From Candidatus Accumulibacter conexus (GTDB lineage Bacteria; Pseudomonadota; Gammaproteobacteria; Burkholderiales; Rhodocyclaceae), in NCBI GenBank assembly GCA_017592775.1, contig JAGFNJ010000035.1:1-54018 (forward strand): a DNA stretch of 54,018 bases, given 5' to 3'. Below the pieces are notes generated by a model. That model did no database searches, had not been told where the DNA came from, and worked only from the letters and a program-made list of their open reading frames with translations. Shown here piece after piece: positions 1 to 8,352 of the stretch (the first letter of the stretch is position 1; each line of letters begins with the position of its first letter). The translations under genes and the position numbers were made by a program.

Positions 1-1
1 T

Positions 2-37
2 TACTTCGACCGACTCGGCGTGCCGCGTCTCTCATAA
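2..37 (+). CDS. C-terminal end of group II intron maturase/reverse transcriptase (partial)
   Basis: The first bases read in frame as the last eleven codons of a protein (ending Phe-Asp-Arg-Leu-Gly-Val-Pro-Arg-Leu-Ser) and a TAA stop. Too little protein is present to identify a family from sequence alone. The call rests on what follows: twelve bases after the stop begins a domain V-like hairpin and then a domain VI-like hairpin, which is the usual order at the end of a bacterial group II intron whose open reading frame lies in domain IV. The rest of the gene lies left of the window. Confidence 0.5.
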   Translation, partial: YFDRLGVPRLS

Positions 38-49
38 CCTCAACTACTT

Positions 50-130
50 GAACCGCCCGGTGCGGACCCGCATGCCGGGTGGTGTGGCAGGGGAACGGTC
101 AGGTAATCTGACCGCCCCTATGCCGATCCC
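50..130 (+). mobile_element. 3' end of a group II intron (domains V and VI)
   Basis: Bases 50-85 fold as a domain V-like hairpin: 52-60 pairs with 75-83, a two-base bulge (73-74) interrupts the 3' strand, and 61-64 pairs with 69-72 around a small loop. The position of the two-base bulge matches domain V. A second hairpin follows, with GGTCAG near 97-102 pairing with CTGACC near 108-113, flanked by GGGG and CCCC, in the place of domain VI. The intron probably ends near the CCGAT at 123-127, but the exact splice site cannot be fixed without the exon junction. Only the 3' end is in the window, about 165 bases upstream of the beta-oxidation operon. Confidence 0.65.
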
Positions 131-293
131 GTCAGCGACAGCGTCGTGGCGCGCAGCACGCTTTACTCGCTTGACGCAAGGCGCAGACCAGGTATAATTC
201 AAACGTTCGTTTGAGCGGCCTGGTGCAGGACCGTTGCAGGACCGTTGCGGGGCGTTCCCGGCGGACACAGTCGACCCATAACAGGAGAACAGC

Positions 294-2681
294 TTGAGCA
301 ACTTCATAGTACGCAAGGCCGCCGTACTCGGAGCGGGCGTCATGGGCGCGCAGATTGCCGCGCACCTCGCGAATGCCGAAGTGCCGGTGGTGCTTTTCGA
401 TCTGCCGGTTGCCACGGGCGATGCCAACGGGATCGCCCGCAAGGCCATCGACGGGCTCAGGAAACTCGAGCCGTCGCCGCTGGCGAGCGCGGACCGCGTC
501 GCCTACATTGACGCCGCCAACTACGGACAGCACTTGGAGCAACTCCGCGACTGCGACCTGATCATCGAAGCGATCGCCGAGAAGATGGAGTGGAAGGATG
601 ATCTCTATCGCACGATCGCACCGTTCATCGCGCCGATGGCGATCATCGCCTCCAACACTTCCGGCCTGTCGATCAACCGTCTCGCCGAAGGCCTGCCGGA
701 GGCGCTGCGGCCGCGCTTCTGTGGCATCCACTTCTTCAATCCGCCGCGCTACATGCATCTGGTCGAACTGATCGCCACTCAGGGAACCGACCCGGCGCTG
801 CTCGACAATCTCGAGTCCTGGCTGGTGTCACGTCTCGGCAAGGGAATCGTGCGCGCACTCGACACCCCGAACTTCGTCGCCAACCGCGTCGGTGTCTTCT
901 CGATCCTCGCCGTGATGCATCACACGCAGCGGCTCGGGCTCGGTTTCGATGTCGTCGACTCGCTCACCGGTCCGATCATCGGCCGCCCGAAGAGTGCCAC
1001 CTATCGCACCGCCGATGTCGTCGGCCTCGATACGCTCGCGCACGTCATCAAGACCATGCAGGACACCCTGCCGGCAGATCCCTGGCACGGCCATTACCGC
1101 GTGCCGGCCTGGCTGGCGGCGCTGATCGGCAAGGGCGCGCTGGGACAGAAGACCCGCGCCGGCATCTTCCGCAAGGAAGGCAGGGCGATCAAGGTTCTCG
1201 ACCTTGCCCTGCAGGACTATCGCGATACCGCCGCTGACATCGATGCCGGGGTTCTGGCAATCCTGAAGCAGCGTGATCCGGCGGTCCGCTTCGCCCAACT
1301 GCGCGCCAGTGAGCATCCGCAGGCGCAGTTTCTGTGGGCGATCTTCCGCGACATCTTTCACTACACGGCTTTCCACCTCTCCGACATCGCCGACAACGCG
1401 CGTGATGTCGATTTTGCGATGCGCTGGGGCTTTGGCTGGGCACAGGGTCCGTTCGAGACCTGGCAGGCAGCCGGCTGGCGGGCGATCGCCGAGGCCGTGC
1501 AGGCGGACATCGAAGCCGGCCGGGCGATGAGCCAGGCAGCACTGCCTGCCTGGGTCTTCGGCCGCGTCGCCGACGAGGGCGTACACGGCGCGCAGGGGTC
1601 GTACTCGGCGAGAGCCGACACCTGGCGTGCCCGCTCGGCACTGCCGGTTTATCAGCGCCAGCTCTTTCCCGAGCGCGTTCTGGGCGAGAAGGCTGTCGCT
1701 GGGGAAACGGTCTGGGAGAACGATGGGGTGCGCCTGTGGACGCTGCCGCAGGTCGATGCAGCGATTGCCATCGTCAGCGTCAAGTCGCGCAACCACACGC
1801 TCGGTCGTGACGTCATCGTCGGCATGCAGGAAGCAGTTGCCCGCGCCGAGGCCGATTATCGCGGACTGGTGCTGTGGCACGAGGCGCCGTTCGCCTTCGG
1901 TGCCAATCTGAAGGAGGTTGCCGAGGCGATCGCCGGCGGCGACTTCGAACTGCTCGAGAAGTACGTCGCCGAGTTCCAGAATGCCTCGATGGCTCTCAAG
2001 TATGCCAAGGTGCCCGTCGTCGCCGCGGTGCAGGGCATGGCGCTCGGCGGTGGATGCGAATTCCTGATGCACGCCGCGAAGCGGGTGATCGCGCTCGAGA
2101 GCTACATCGGCCTCGTCGAGGCCGGCGTCGGCCTGATTCCGGCGGGCGGCGGCTGCAAGGAGTTCGCCATCCGTGCTGCGCAGGCGGCGGCGAAGACCGG
2201 CGGCAACGATCCATTCGAATTCATCCAGCCGGTGTTCATGACCATCGCCATGGCGACGGTCTCGAAGAGTGGTGCGCAGGCGAAGGAACTGGGTTTCGCC
2301 GTCGAGACGGACAAGATCGTCTTCAACGCGCACGAACTGCTCTACGTCGCGTTGCGCGAGGCGCGCGGCCTTGCCGAGGCCGGCCATTACCCACGCCTGT
2401 CGCCGCGCGGGGTCAAGGTTGCCGGGCGTACCGGCATCGCCAACTGCGAGATGATGCTGGCCAACATGAAGGAGGGCGGCATGATCTCGGCGCACGACTA
2501 CGCCGTGGCGCGAGCCGCTGCGACCGCTCTGTGTGGTGGCGAGGTCGAGACCGGATCACTCGTCGACGAACGGTGGCTGCTGACGGTCGAGCGCAAGCTT
2601 TTCGTCGAGCTGCTGAAGACCCCGAAAACCCAGCAGCGTATCCAGCACATGCTGGAGACCGGCAAGCCACTGCGCAACTGA
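294..2681 (+). CDS. 3-hydroxyacyl-CoA dehydrogenase / enoyl-CoA hydratase, FadN-type
   Basis: A 795-residue bifunctional beta-oxidation enzyme that hydrates enoyl-CoA and oxidises the resulting 3-hydroxyacyl-CoA with NAD+. The dehydrogenase half is N-terminal: a Rossmann motif GAGVMG at about residues 14-19, then the 3-hydroxyacyl-CoA dehydrogenase C-terminal domain from about residue 185. The crotonase half is C-terminal, with an oxyanion-hole segment of the type GMALGGGCEF near residue 585. This order is the reverse of E. coli FadB and matches the Bacillus FadN arrangement. The start is a TTG at 294 preceded by ACAGGAGAA; no better ATG gives the Rossmann N-terminus. The thiolase gene follows after 20 bases, so the two are probably one operon. 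The exact chain-length preference cannot be read from sequence. Confidence 0.93.
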   Translation: MSNFIVRKAAVLGAGVMGAQIAAHLANAEVPVVLFDLPVATGDANGIARKAIDGLRKLEPSPLASADRVAYIDAANYGQHLEQLRDCDLIIEAIAEKMEWKDDLYRTIAPFIAPMAIIASNTSGLSINRLAEGLPEALRPRFCGIHFFNPPRYMHLVELIATQGTDPALLDNLESWLVSRLGKGIVRALDTPNFVANRVGVFSILAVMHHTQRLGLGFDVVDSLTGPIIGRPKSATYRTADVVGLDTLAHVIKTMQDTLPADPWHGHYRVPAWLAALIGKGALGQKTRAGIFRKEGRAIKVLDLALQDYRDTAADIDAGVLAILKQRDPAVRFAQLRASEHPQAQFLWAIFRDIFHYTAFHLSDIADNARDVDFAMRWGFGWAQGPFETWQAAGWRAIAEAVQADIEAGRAMSQAALPAWVFGRVADEGVHGAQGSYSARADTWRARSALPVYQRQLFPERVLGEKAVAGETVWENDGVRLWTLPQVDAAIAIVSVKSRNHTLGRDVIVGMQEAVARAEADYRGLVLWHEAPFAFGANLKEVAEAIAGGDFELLEKYVAEFQNASMALKYAKVPVVAAVQGMALGGGCEFLMHAAKRVIALESYIGLVEAGVGLIPAGGGCKEFAIRAAQAAAKTGGNDPFEFIQPVFMTIAMATVSKSGAQAKELGFAVETDKIVFNAHELLYVALREARGLAEAGHYPRLSPRGVKVAGRTGIANCEMMLANMKEGGMISAHDYAVARAAATALCGGEVETGSLVDERWLLTVERKLFVELLKTPKTQQRIQHMLETGKPLRN

Positions 2682-2701
2682 GCGCGCCAGGAGAAGAGAA
2701 C

Positions 2702-3904
2702 ATGAGCAAACAGATTCAGGACGCCTATATCGTCGCCGCGACGCGACTTCCGGTCGGTCGGCGCAAGGGGATGCTCGGTCACGTGCGACCGGACGACATG
2801 CTGGCACATGCCATCCGCTCGGTGATGGCGCAGGCACCAGGGCTCGATCCGGCGCTCGTCGGCGACGTCATCGTCGGCTGCGCGATGCCGGAGGCCGAGC
2901 AGGGAATGAACGTCGCCCGCATCGGCCTGCTGCTGGCCGGCATGCCGAACAGCGTCCCCGGTGTGACGGTGAACCGTTTCTGCGCTTCCGGCGTGCAGAC
3001 CGTCGCCATGGCTGCCGACCGCATTCGCCTCGGCGAAGCCGACGTGATGATCGCCGGTGGCACCGAAACGATGTCGCTGATGAACCAGATGACCGGCAAC
3101 AAGACCGCGCTCAACCCGGCCATCTTCGAGAAGGAAGAGAACTACGCGATCGGCTTCGGCATGGGGATCACCGCCGAAAAGGTGGCCGCACAGTGGCAGG
3201 TGTCGCGCGAGGACCAGGATGCCTTTGCCGTAGACTCGCACCGGAAGGCCTGCGCGGCGATCGACGCCGGTCACTTCCGTGCCGAGATCACGCCCTATGC
3301 CGTACGCAAGCGGGTTCCCGACCTTGGCAGCGGCGAGGTGACGGTGAAGGAGTATCTCGCCGAAAACGACGAGGGACCGCGCCGCGACAGCAGCATCGAG
3401 GGGCTTGCCCGGCTGCGACCGGTCTTCGCTGCCCGCGGCTCGGTGACGGCCGGCAACAGTTCGCAGATGTCCGACGGTGCGGCTGCGGTCCTGCTCGTCT
3501 CGGAAAAGGTTCTCAAGCAGTTCGACCTGCAGCCGCTGGCGCGTTTCGCCGGCTTTTCGGTGGCTGGCGTCGCCCCCGAGATCATGGGCATCGGCCCGCT
3601 CGAGGCGATCCCGCGGGTTCTCAAACAGGCGGGAATCCGCCAGGACGACGTCGACTGGTTCGAGCTCAACGAAGCATTCGCGGCGCAGGCGCTGGCGGTG
3701 ATCCGCACGCTCGATCTCGATCCGGCGAAGGTCAACCCGCTCGGTGGCGCCATCGCTCTCGGCCACCCGCTGGGTGCAACCGGCGCCATCCGCACGGCGA
3801 CCTTGCTGCATGGACTGCGGCGGACACGACAGCGCTACGGCATGGTGACGATGTGCATCGGCACCGGCATGGGCGCCGCCGGGCTGTTCGAATCGCTGCA
3901 GTAA
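2702..3904 (+). CDS. Acetyl-CoA C-acyltransferase (thiolase)
   Basis: A 400-residue thiolase that cleaves 3-ketoacyl-CoA to acetyl-CoA and a shortened acyl-CoA, the last step of the beta-oxidation cycle. The nucleophilic cysteine lies in NRFCASG at about residue 94. The C-terminal catalytic region shows GGAIALGHPLGATG and a second cysteine in CIGTGMG, both typical of the family. The ATG at 2702 follows GGAGAAGAGAAC, a good ribosome binding site; the same frame is open far upstream, but that extension overlaps the preceding gene and is not conserved-looking. It pairs functionally with the upstream dehydrogenase/hydratase and, as the degradative partner, is more likely FadA-like than a biosynthetic PhaA. 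Confidence 0.95.
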   Translation: MSKQIQDAYIVAATRLPVGRRKGMLGHVRPDDMLAHAIRSVMAQAPGLDPALVGDVIVGCAMPEAEQGMNVARIGLLLAGMPNSVPGVTVNRFCASGVQTVAMAADRIRLGEADVMIAGGTETMSLMNQMTGNKTALNPAIFEKEENYAIGFGMGITAEKVAAQWQVSREDQDAFAVDSHRKACAAIDAGHFRAEITPYAVRKRVPDLGSGEVTVKEYLAENDEGPRRDSSIEGLARLRPVFAARGSVTAGNSSQMSDGAAAVLLVSEKVLKQFDLQPLARFAGFSVAGVAPEIMGIGPLEAIPRVLKQAGIRQDDVDWFELNEAFAAQALAVIRTLDLDPAKVNPLGGAIALGHPLGATGAIRTATLLHGLRRTRQRYGMVTMCIGTGMGAAGLFESLQ

Positions 3905-3924
3905 GGCGCGCCTGCGGCATCGGC

Positions 3925-3962
3925 GACAGGGCCTCGTCCGGCAACCCGGGCGAGGCCCTGTC
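3925..3962 (+). terminator. Intrinsic-type terminator after the beta-oxidation operon
   Basis: A perfect 12-base inverted repeat (GACAGGGCCTCG at 3925-3936 and CGAGGCCCTGTC at 3951-3962) with a 14-base loop, followed by GTTTCGG. The T-run is short, so termination may be partial or work on both strands. Confidence 0.7.
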
Positions 3963-4059
3963 GTTTCGGCAGCTCGACCGAGGGCAGAAGCATCGTCCAG
4001 TCGTGCCTGTGCGGCTTGGTCTGGCATAATGTCGGCCGGATACGGTCGGAAGGCGCGCA

Positions 4060-4647
4060 ATGGATCTCGATCTACTGGACAGTCTGGGCTGGCGCGAAGG
4101 CTTGATCGCGATCATTGCGCTGCTCGTGGTCTACATCCTCATCCTCTTCATTCGTGTGCGCCGGCTGCAGCGTGCAGCGCCGGTCGTCCCGTCGCTGACG
4201 GCGCAGTCTGCAGTGGCTGCCTACACTGCCATCCAGCAGCCCGATCCTGCCGTCGCCACCGCCCCGCCTGAGGCCGCGGCGGTGCCCTCACCCGCGGCAG
4301 TACCGACGCCTGTCGCTGGCGCTGCCGTCGGGAAAGCCGATTTCGCCTGGAACGAGCCGCCGCCGGACATTCCCGGCCAGGCCCTGATCGATGCCCTGCA
4401 GCGCGAGCTCTACCAGTTGCGTTGCGAGGTCGACGACTTGCGCGCCGAGGTTCTGGCCGCGCGTGAGGATGTGCGGCGCCAGGCGGCGCAGGCCGCGGCA
4501 CCGCCGGCGTCGCTGTCGTACAACGACGCCATGCAGATGGCGCTGCAGGGCCACGACGCGACGGCGATTGCGCATCGTTGCGGCATTGCGCGCGCCGAGG
4601 CCGATCTGGTCGTGACCCTGGCGCGTAACCGTCGGCCGGCGGCCTAG
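4060..4647 (+). CDS. DUF2802 domain-containing membrane-anchored protein
   Basis: A 195-residue protein with one N-terminal membrane helix (about residues 14-31), a Pro/Ala-rich linker (35-95), a coiled-coil segment (about 108-145) and a C-terminal helix-turn-helix-like end (about 152-190) containing ALQGHDATAIAHRCGI. The last part matches the DUF2802 pattern found in beta- and gammaproteobacteria. The function is unknown. A CATAAT hexamer at 4025-4030 could be a -10 element, but I see no good -35. The next gene, encoding a SPOR protein with a similar single-helix plus linker layout, starts 41 bases downstream, so the two may be co-transcribed. Confidence 0.7.
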   Translation: MDLDLLDSLGWREGLIAIIALLVVYILILFIRVRRLQRAAPVVPSLTAQSAVAAYTAIQQPDPAVATAPPEAAAVPSPAAVPTPVAGAAVGKADFAWNEPPPDIPGQALIDALQRELYQLRCEVDDLRAEVLAAREDVRRQAAQAAAPPASLSYNDAMQMALQGHDATAIAHRCGIARAEADLVVTLARNRRPAA

Positions 4648-4688
4648 GTGTACGCCGCGTCGATGGTCGGCATGCCCCGGGCAGCAGC

Positions 4689-5318
4689 ATGAGCGCTGCG
4701 CCACCGCTTCCGTCGGTGACCGCCGTTTCGATCGCCGACGCGCCGCTGGCCGTCGAACGCCGGTTGCGACTCCGGATGGGGATTGCCGGGCTGCTGGTGG
4801 CCCTGCTTCTGCTCCTGTTGCTCGCCGATCACCTGTTGATTGCCGAAGAGCCGGCGGGCAGCGGCCCCCCATATACTGAACCGGTGCCGGTGCGGAGGAA
4901 GGAGCCGCCGCCGCTCCCGCATGCCGAGCCGATGCTCGTCGACAAGCCGGCGCCGCAGCCGCTGATGGCGGAACCACAGGCGAGTGGGGCGGCGCTCGAG
5001 CCGAGGATTGCCGCCGCCGAAACGGCCCCTGTCGCAGGCAATGAAGACCCGTCCGGCGACGCGGTGACGCGCCCGCCCGCGGCACCACCGCGCCCGCTGT
5101 CCGGGCCCGGTCTGCAGACCGGCGTGTTGGTCGACCTGCGGCGCGCGGAAGCCGTGCAGGCAAGGTTTGCCCAGGCGGGCATTCCGGTCGGCATCGAGGC
5201 GCGCCTGCAGGTCGGTCCGTTCCGTGATCGGGCGGAAGCCGAGGCCGCACGTCGTGAACTGCAGGCGGCAGGAGTGGAGGCGGTGATCCGGCCGTCGGTC
5301 AAGGCGGCGAAGCCGTAA
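4689..5318 (+). CDS. SPOR domain protein
   Basis: A 209-residue bitopic inner-membrane protein. There is one transmembrane helix at about residues 31-46, a long Pro/Ala-rich periplasmic linker, and a C-terminal SPOR domain (about 138-205) with the characteristic LQVGPFRDRAEAEAARREL pattern. SPOR domains bind denuded septal glycan, so a role at the division site or in cell-wall metabolism is likely, though the exact partner is unknown. Its 3' end overlaps the tail of the opposite-strand TPR gene by 20 bases. Confidence 0.85.
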   Translation: MSAAPPLPSVTAVSIADAPLAVERRLRLRMGIAGLLVALLLLLLLADHLLIAEEPAGSGPPYTEPVPVRRKEPPPLPHAEPMLVDKPAPQPLMAEPQASGAALEPRIAAAETAPVAGNEDPSGDAVTRPPAAPPRPLSGPGLQTGVLVDLRRAEAVQARFAQAGIPVGIEARLQVGPFRDRAEAEAARRELQAAGVEAVIRPSVKAAKP

Positions 5319-5664
5319 CCGCGCGCTCGTCGGTCGCCGCCAGTTGCCGGCGCAGGCGCCGCGCGAATATCCGCATTTCCTTCGCCGCCTGGACGTCGCC
5401 CCGGCTCTGCGCAACGACGATCCCCTGTTCGTAGGCGGCCAGGGCCGCGGCGGGCTGACCGCCATCCGCCAGCGCCCTGCCGAGCAGCTTCCACGCCGCC
5501 GAATGGTTGCCGTCGCGTTCCACTGCTTCCCGCAGGCGGAGCGCGGCCTGCGCCCAATCGCCGGCCTTGAGATGCTCGCTGCCCAGCGAGTAGCGCAGCA
5601 GCGCGCCGTCGCGGGGGCCGCCGAGCAGCTTCTCGAGGTTGTCAATGACTGCACTGGTCGTCAT
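5299..5664 (-). CDS. Small tetratricopeptide-repeat protein
   Basis: A 121-residue helical protein with two to three TPR-like units, for example [22 protein letters not shown] followed by a second unit with [21 protein letters not shown] (each a 34-residue helix pair). The ATG at 5664 gives a compact start; a further ATG at 5721 is in frame but adds an Ala-rich stretch with no family resemblance. TPR proteins are scaffolds, and the partner is not evident here. The gene is read toward the SPOR gene and overlaps its end. Confidence 0.75.
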   Translation of the reverse strand: MTTSAVIDNLEKLLGGPRDGALLRYSLGSEHLKAGDWAQAALRLREAVERDGNHSAAWKLLGRALADGGQPAAALAAYEQGIVVAQSRGDVQAAKEMRIFARRLRRQLAATDERAVTASPP

Positions 5665-5792
5665 CTCGCTCTCCGCTAGGCTGGTGGCCGAGGTGCCCGC
5701 GAGAGCACCAGCAGCCGCCAACGCACCTGTCCACCCTCGTTTTCAGGTTTAATATCGGGCTTTCCACCGCTCACATTGTAGAGGACAGAACC

Positions 5793-6176
5793 ATGACCAG
5801 AACGATCATCTCGACGCCGCTGGCGCCCGCAGCGATCGGCACCTACTCGCAGGCGGTACGGATCGCCGAAACCGTCTACCTCTCCGGGCAGATCGGCCTC
5901 GACCCGGCGACGATGAAGCTGGCGGACGGTGTCGATGCGCAGATCGTGCGCGTGTTCGACAACCTCAAGGCGGTTGCCGAGGCCGCTGGCGGCTCGCTTG
6001 CCGATGTCGTCAAGCTCAACGTGTACCTCACCGATCTCGTCCATTTCACGACGGTGAACGAGGTGATGGGCTGCTATTTCGTCGAGCCTTACCCGGCGCG
6101 CGCCGCCGTCGGCGTCGCTTCGCTGCCGCGCGGCGCGCTGGTCGAGGCGGACGCGGTGATGGTCGTCGGCGGCTGA
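5793..6176 (+). CDS. RidA/YjgF family reactive-intermediate deaminase
   Basis: A 127-residue protein of the normal length for the family. RidA proteins hydrolyse reactive enamine/imine intermediates released by PLP enzymes such as threonine dehydratase. The family signature is visible: IGTYSQAV near the N-terminus, [10 protein letters not shown] at about 29-38, and the C-terminal [16 protein letters not shown] segment with the conserved arginine and glutamate. The stop codon overlaps the recG start (TGATG), implying translational coupling. Confidence 0.93.
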   Translation: MTRTIISTPLAPAAIGTYSQAVRIAETVYLSGQIGLDPATMKLADGVDAQIVRVFDNLKAVAEAAGGSLADVVKLNVYLTDLVHFTTVNEVMGCYFVEPYPARAAVGVASLPRGALVEADAVMVVGG

Positions 6177-8221
6177 TGCCGGCAAGGGAGCCGATCGACG
6201 CTCCGCCAGCGATTCGCAACCGGCTCCGCAGGCTCGGGCTGGAGCGGCGGGAGGATCTCGTCCTGCATCTGCCGCTGCGCTACGAGGACGAGACCCGCGT
6301 CACGCCCATCGCCGAGGCGGCGGTGGGGGTGGCCCTGCTCGTCGAGGCAGAGGTGCTCGACCTTGCCGTCGGACGGGCGCCGCGGCGTCAGCTCGTGGTC
6401 CGCGTCGGTGATGCGAGTGGCGGCATTCTCGCGCTGCGCTTCATCAGCTTCCACGGCAGCCAGCAACGGGCACTGGAAGCGGCCTGTGCGGCCGGGAGCA
6501 GGTTGCGCATCTTCGGCGAGGTGCGGCACGGCTTCAACGGCCTCGAGATGGTCCATCCGCGTTATCGCATCGTTGCCGCCGATGAGCCCCTGGCGCAGTC
6601 GCTGACGCCGGTCTACCCGACGACTGCCGGTCTCGGTCAGGCCACCCTGCGCCGGTTGGTCGCGCGCGCGCTGCACGATGCCGATCTGAGCGAGTTGCTC
6701 GACCCGGACTGGTGCCGGGTACAGGCGCTGCCTTCGTTTGCCGCGGCGGTCTCCCTGTTGCACGCGCCGCCGCCAACGGTTGCCGAATCGACCCTGCACG
6801 ATCGCAGCCATCCCGCCTGGCGACGCATCAAGTTCGACGAGCTGTTGGCGCAGCAACTGTCGCTGCGCCGCGCCTACCTCGCGCGGCGCCAGCAGGTGGC
6901 GCCCGTCCTGCCGGCGACCGGGCAGCTGGCGCAGCAGCTCGAGTGTTCGTTGCCCTTCGCCTTGACCGCGGCGCAGCGTCGGGTGGCTGCCGAGATCGCC
7001 GGCGATCTGGCGCAGTCCAGCCCGATGCAACGACTGCTGCAGGGTGATGTCGGCTGCGGCAAGACGATCGTTGCCGCGCTGGCTGCGTGTCAGGCGATCG
7101 AGGCGGGTTACCAGGTGGCCCTGATGGCGCCCACCGAGATACTGGCGGAGCAGCACTTCCTGAAGTTGCGCGCCTGGCTGGAACCCCTGGCTGTCGAGGT
7201 GCTGTGGCTGACCGGCAGTCTCTCCGGCAAGCTCAAGCGGCAGCGGCGGCAGCAGGCGGCAACGAGCGCCCAGCTGGTCGTCGGTACGCATGCGCTGATC
7301 CAGGAGAGCATCGATTTTTCCCGCCTCGGGCTGATCATCGTCGACGAGCAGCACCGTTTTGGCGTCCGGCAGCGGCTGGAATTGCGGCGCAAGGGAGGCA
7401 ATCCGCACCAGTTGATGATGTCGGCGACACCCATCCCGCGCACGCTGGCAATGAGCTACTACGCCGATCTCGATGTCTCGCTGATCGATCAGATGCCGCC
7501 GGGGCGCTCGCCGGTGCGGACGCGCCTGTTCTCGGCCGACCGGCGTGCGCAGGTCGTTGCCGCGGTGCGCGCAGCGGTCGCAGGTGGCCGCCAGGCCTAC
7601 TGGGTCTGTCCGCTGATCGAGGAGTCGGACAAGGTCGATCTGCAGGCGGCACTCGACACACATGCGGTCCTCAGTAGCGAACTCGTCGACCTGCGAATCG
7701 CGCTGGTTCATGGCCGCCTGCGCAGTGAAGAGAAGGCAGCGGTGATGGCAGCCTTCGTTGCCGGTGAGGTCGACCTGCTGGTGGCGACGACGGTCATCGA
7801 GGTGGGCGTCGATGTCGCGAACGCCAGCCTGATGGTCATCGAACATGCGGAGCGCTTCGGCCTTGCGCAACTGCACCAGCTGCGCGGCCGCGTCGGCCGT
7901 GGCGCGCACGAATCGGTCTGCGTCCTTCTGTACCAGCCACCACTCTCTGCCAGCGCGCGCGCGCGCCTGAAGATCATTTTCGAACATGCCGACGGTTTCG
8001 AGATTGCCCGCCAGGACCTGCGCCTGCGCGGCCCGGGCGAATTCGTCGGCAGCCGGCAGTCAGGGGAACCGTTGCTGCGCCATGCCGACCTCGAGAACGA
8101 TGCCGATCTCGTCGAACTGGCGCAGTCGATGGCGGCGCGTCTGCTGCACGACAGTCCGGAACGTGCCGGGCGTCACCTGCAGCGCTGGCTGGGTGATCGC
8201 GAGGATTTGCTGCGCGCTTGA
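6176..8221 (+). CDS. recG: ATP-dependent DNA helicase RecG
   Basis: A 681-residue superfamily 2 helicase that remodels stalled replication forks and recombination intermediates. The N-terminal wedge/OB-fold region covers about residues 1-200. The helicase core has Walker A GDVGCGKT at 290-297, the DEQH box at 390-393, a SATPIPRT motif III segment, and motif VI QLRGRVGRG near residue 570. Length matches the usual 680-700 residues. The start overlaps the ridA stop, and the arrangement ridA-recG is common in betaproteobacteria. Confidence 0.97.
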   Translation: MPAREPIDAPPAIRNRLRRLGLERREDLVLHLPLRYEDETRVTPIAEAAVGVALLVEAEVLDLAVGRAPRRQLVVRVGDASGGILALRFISFHGSQQRALEAACAAGSRLRIFGEVRHGFNGLEMVHPRYRIVAADEPLAQSLTPVYPTTAGLGQATLRRLVARALHDADLSELLDPDWCRVQALPSFAAAVSLLHAPPPTVAESTLHDRSHPAWRRIKFDELLAQQLSLRRAYLARRQQVAPVLPATGQLAQQLECSLPFALTAAQRRVAAEIAGDLAQSSPMQRLLQGDVGCGKTIVAALAACQAIEAGYQVALMAPTEILAEQHFLKLRAWLEPLAVEVLWLTGSLSGKLKRQRRQQAATSAQLVVGTHALIQESIDFSRLGLIIVDEQHRFGVRQRLELRRKGGNPHQLMMSATPIPRTLAMSYYADLDVSLIDQMPPGRSPVRTRLFSADRRAQVVAAVRAAVAGGRQAYWVCPLIEESDKVDLQAALDTHAVLSSELVDLRIALVHGRLRSEEKAAVMAAFVAGEVDLLVATTVIEVGVDVANASLMVIEHAERFGLAQLHQLRGRVGRGAHESVCVLLYQPPLSASARARLKIIFEHADGFEIARQDLRLRGPGEFVGSRQSGEPLLRHADLENDADLVELAQSMAARLLHDSPERAGRHLQRWLGDREDLLRA

Positions 8222-8352
8222 GCCCCTCCTGCGACTCCGTGCGTGGCTTGCGGCGTCACCCGGAGCGACGCGACGGCGGGATCGGTGCTTTCAGCCTGGT
8301 TGCGTCCAGCGGTCCGCCGGCGACGGCGCGCCCGCCATCGGCTGCGGCGTGG

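Noticed and set aside
828-2495. 555-codon open frame on the reverse strand
   Set aside because: It lies antisense to the dehydrogenase/hydratase gene and is rich in Arg, His and Asp, as expected for a GC-rich shadow frame.
6089-7987. 632-codon reverse-strand frame
   Set aside because: Antisense to recG, with no domain and no ribosome binding site.
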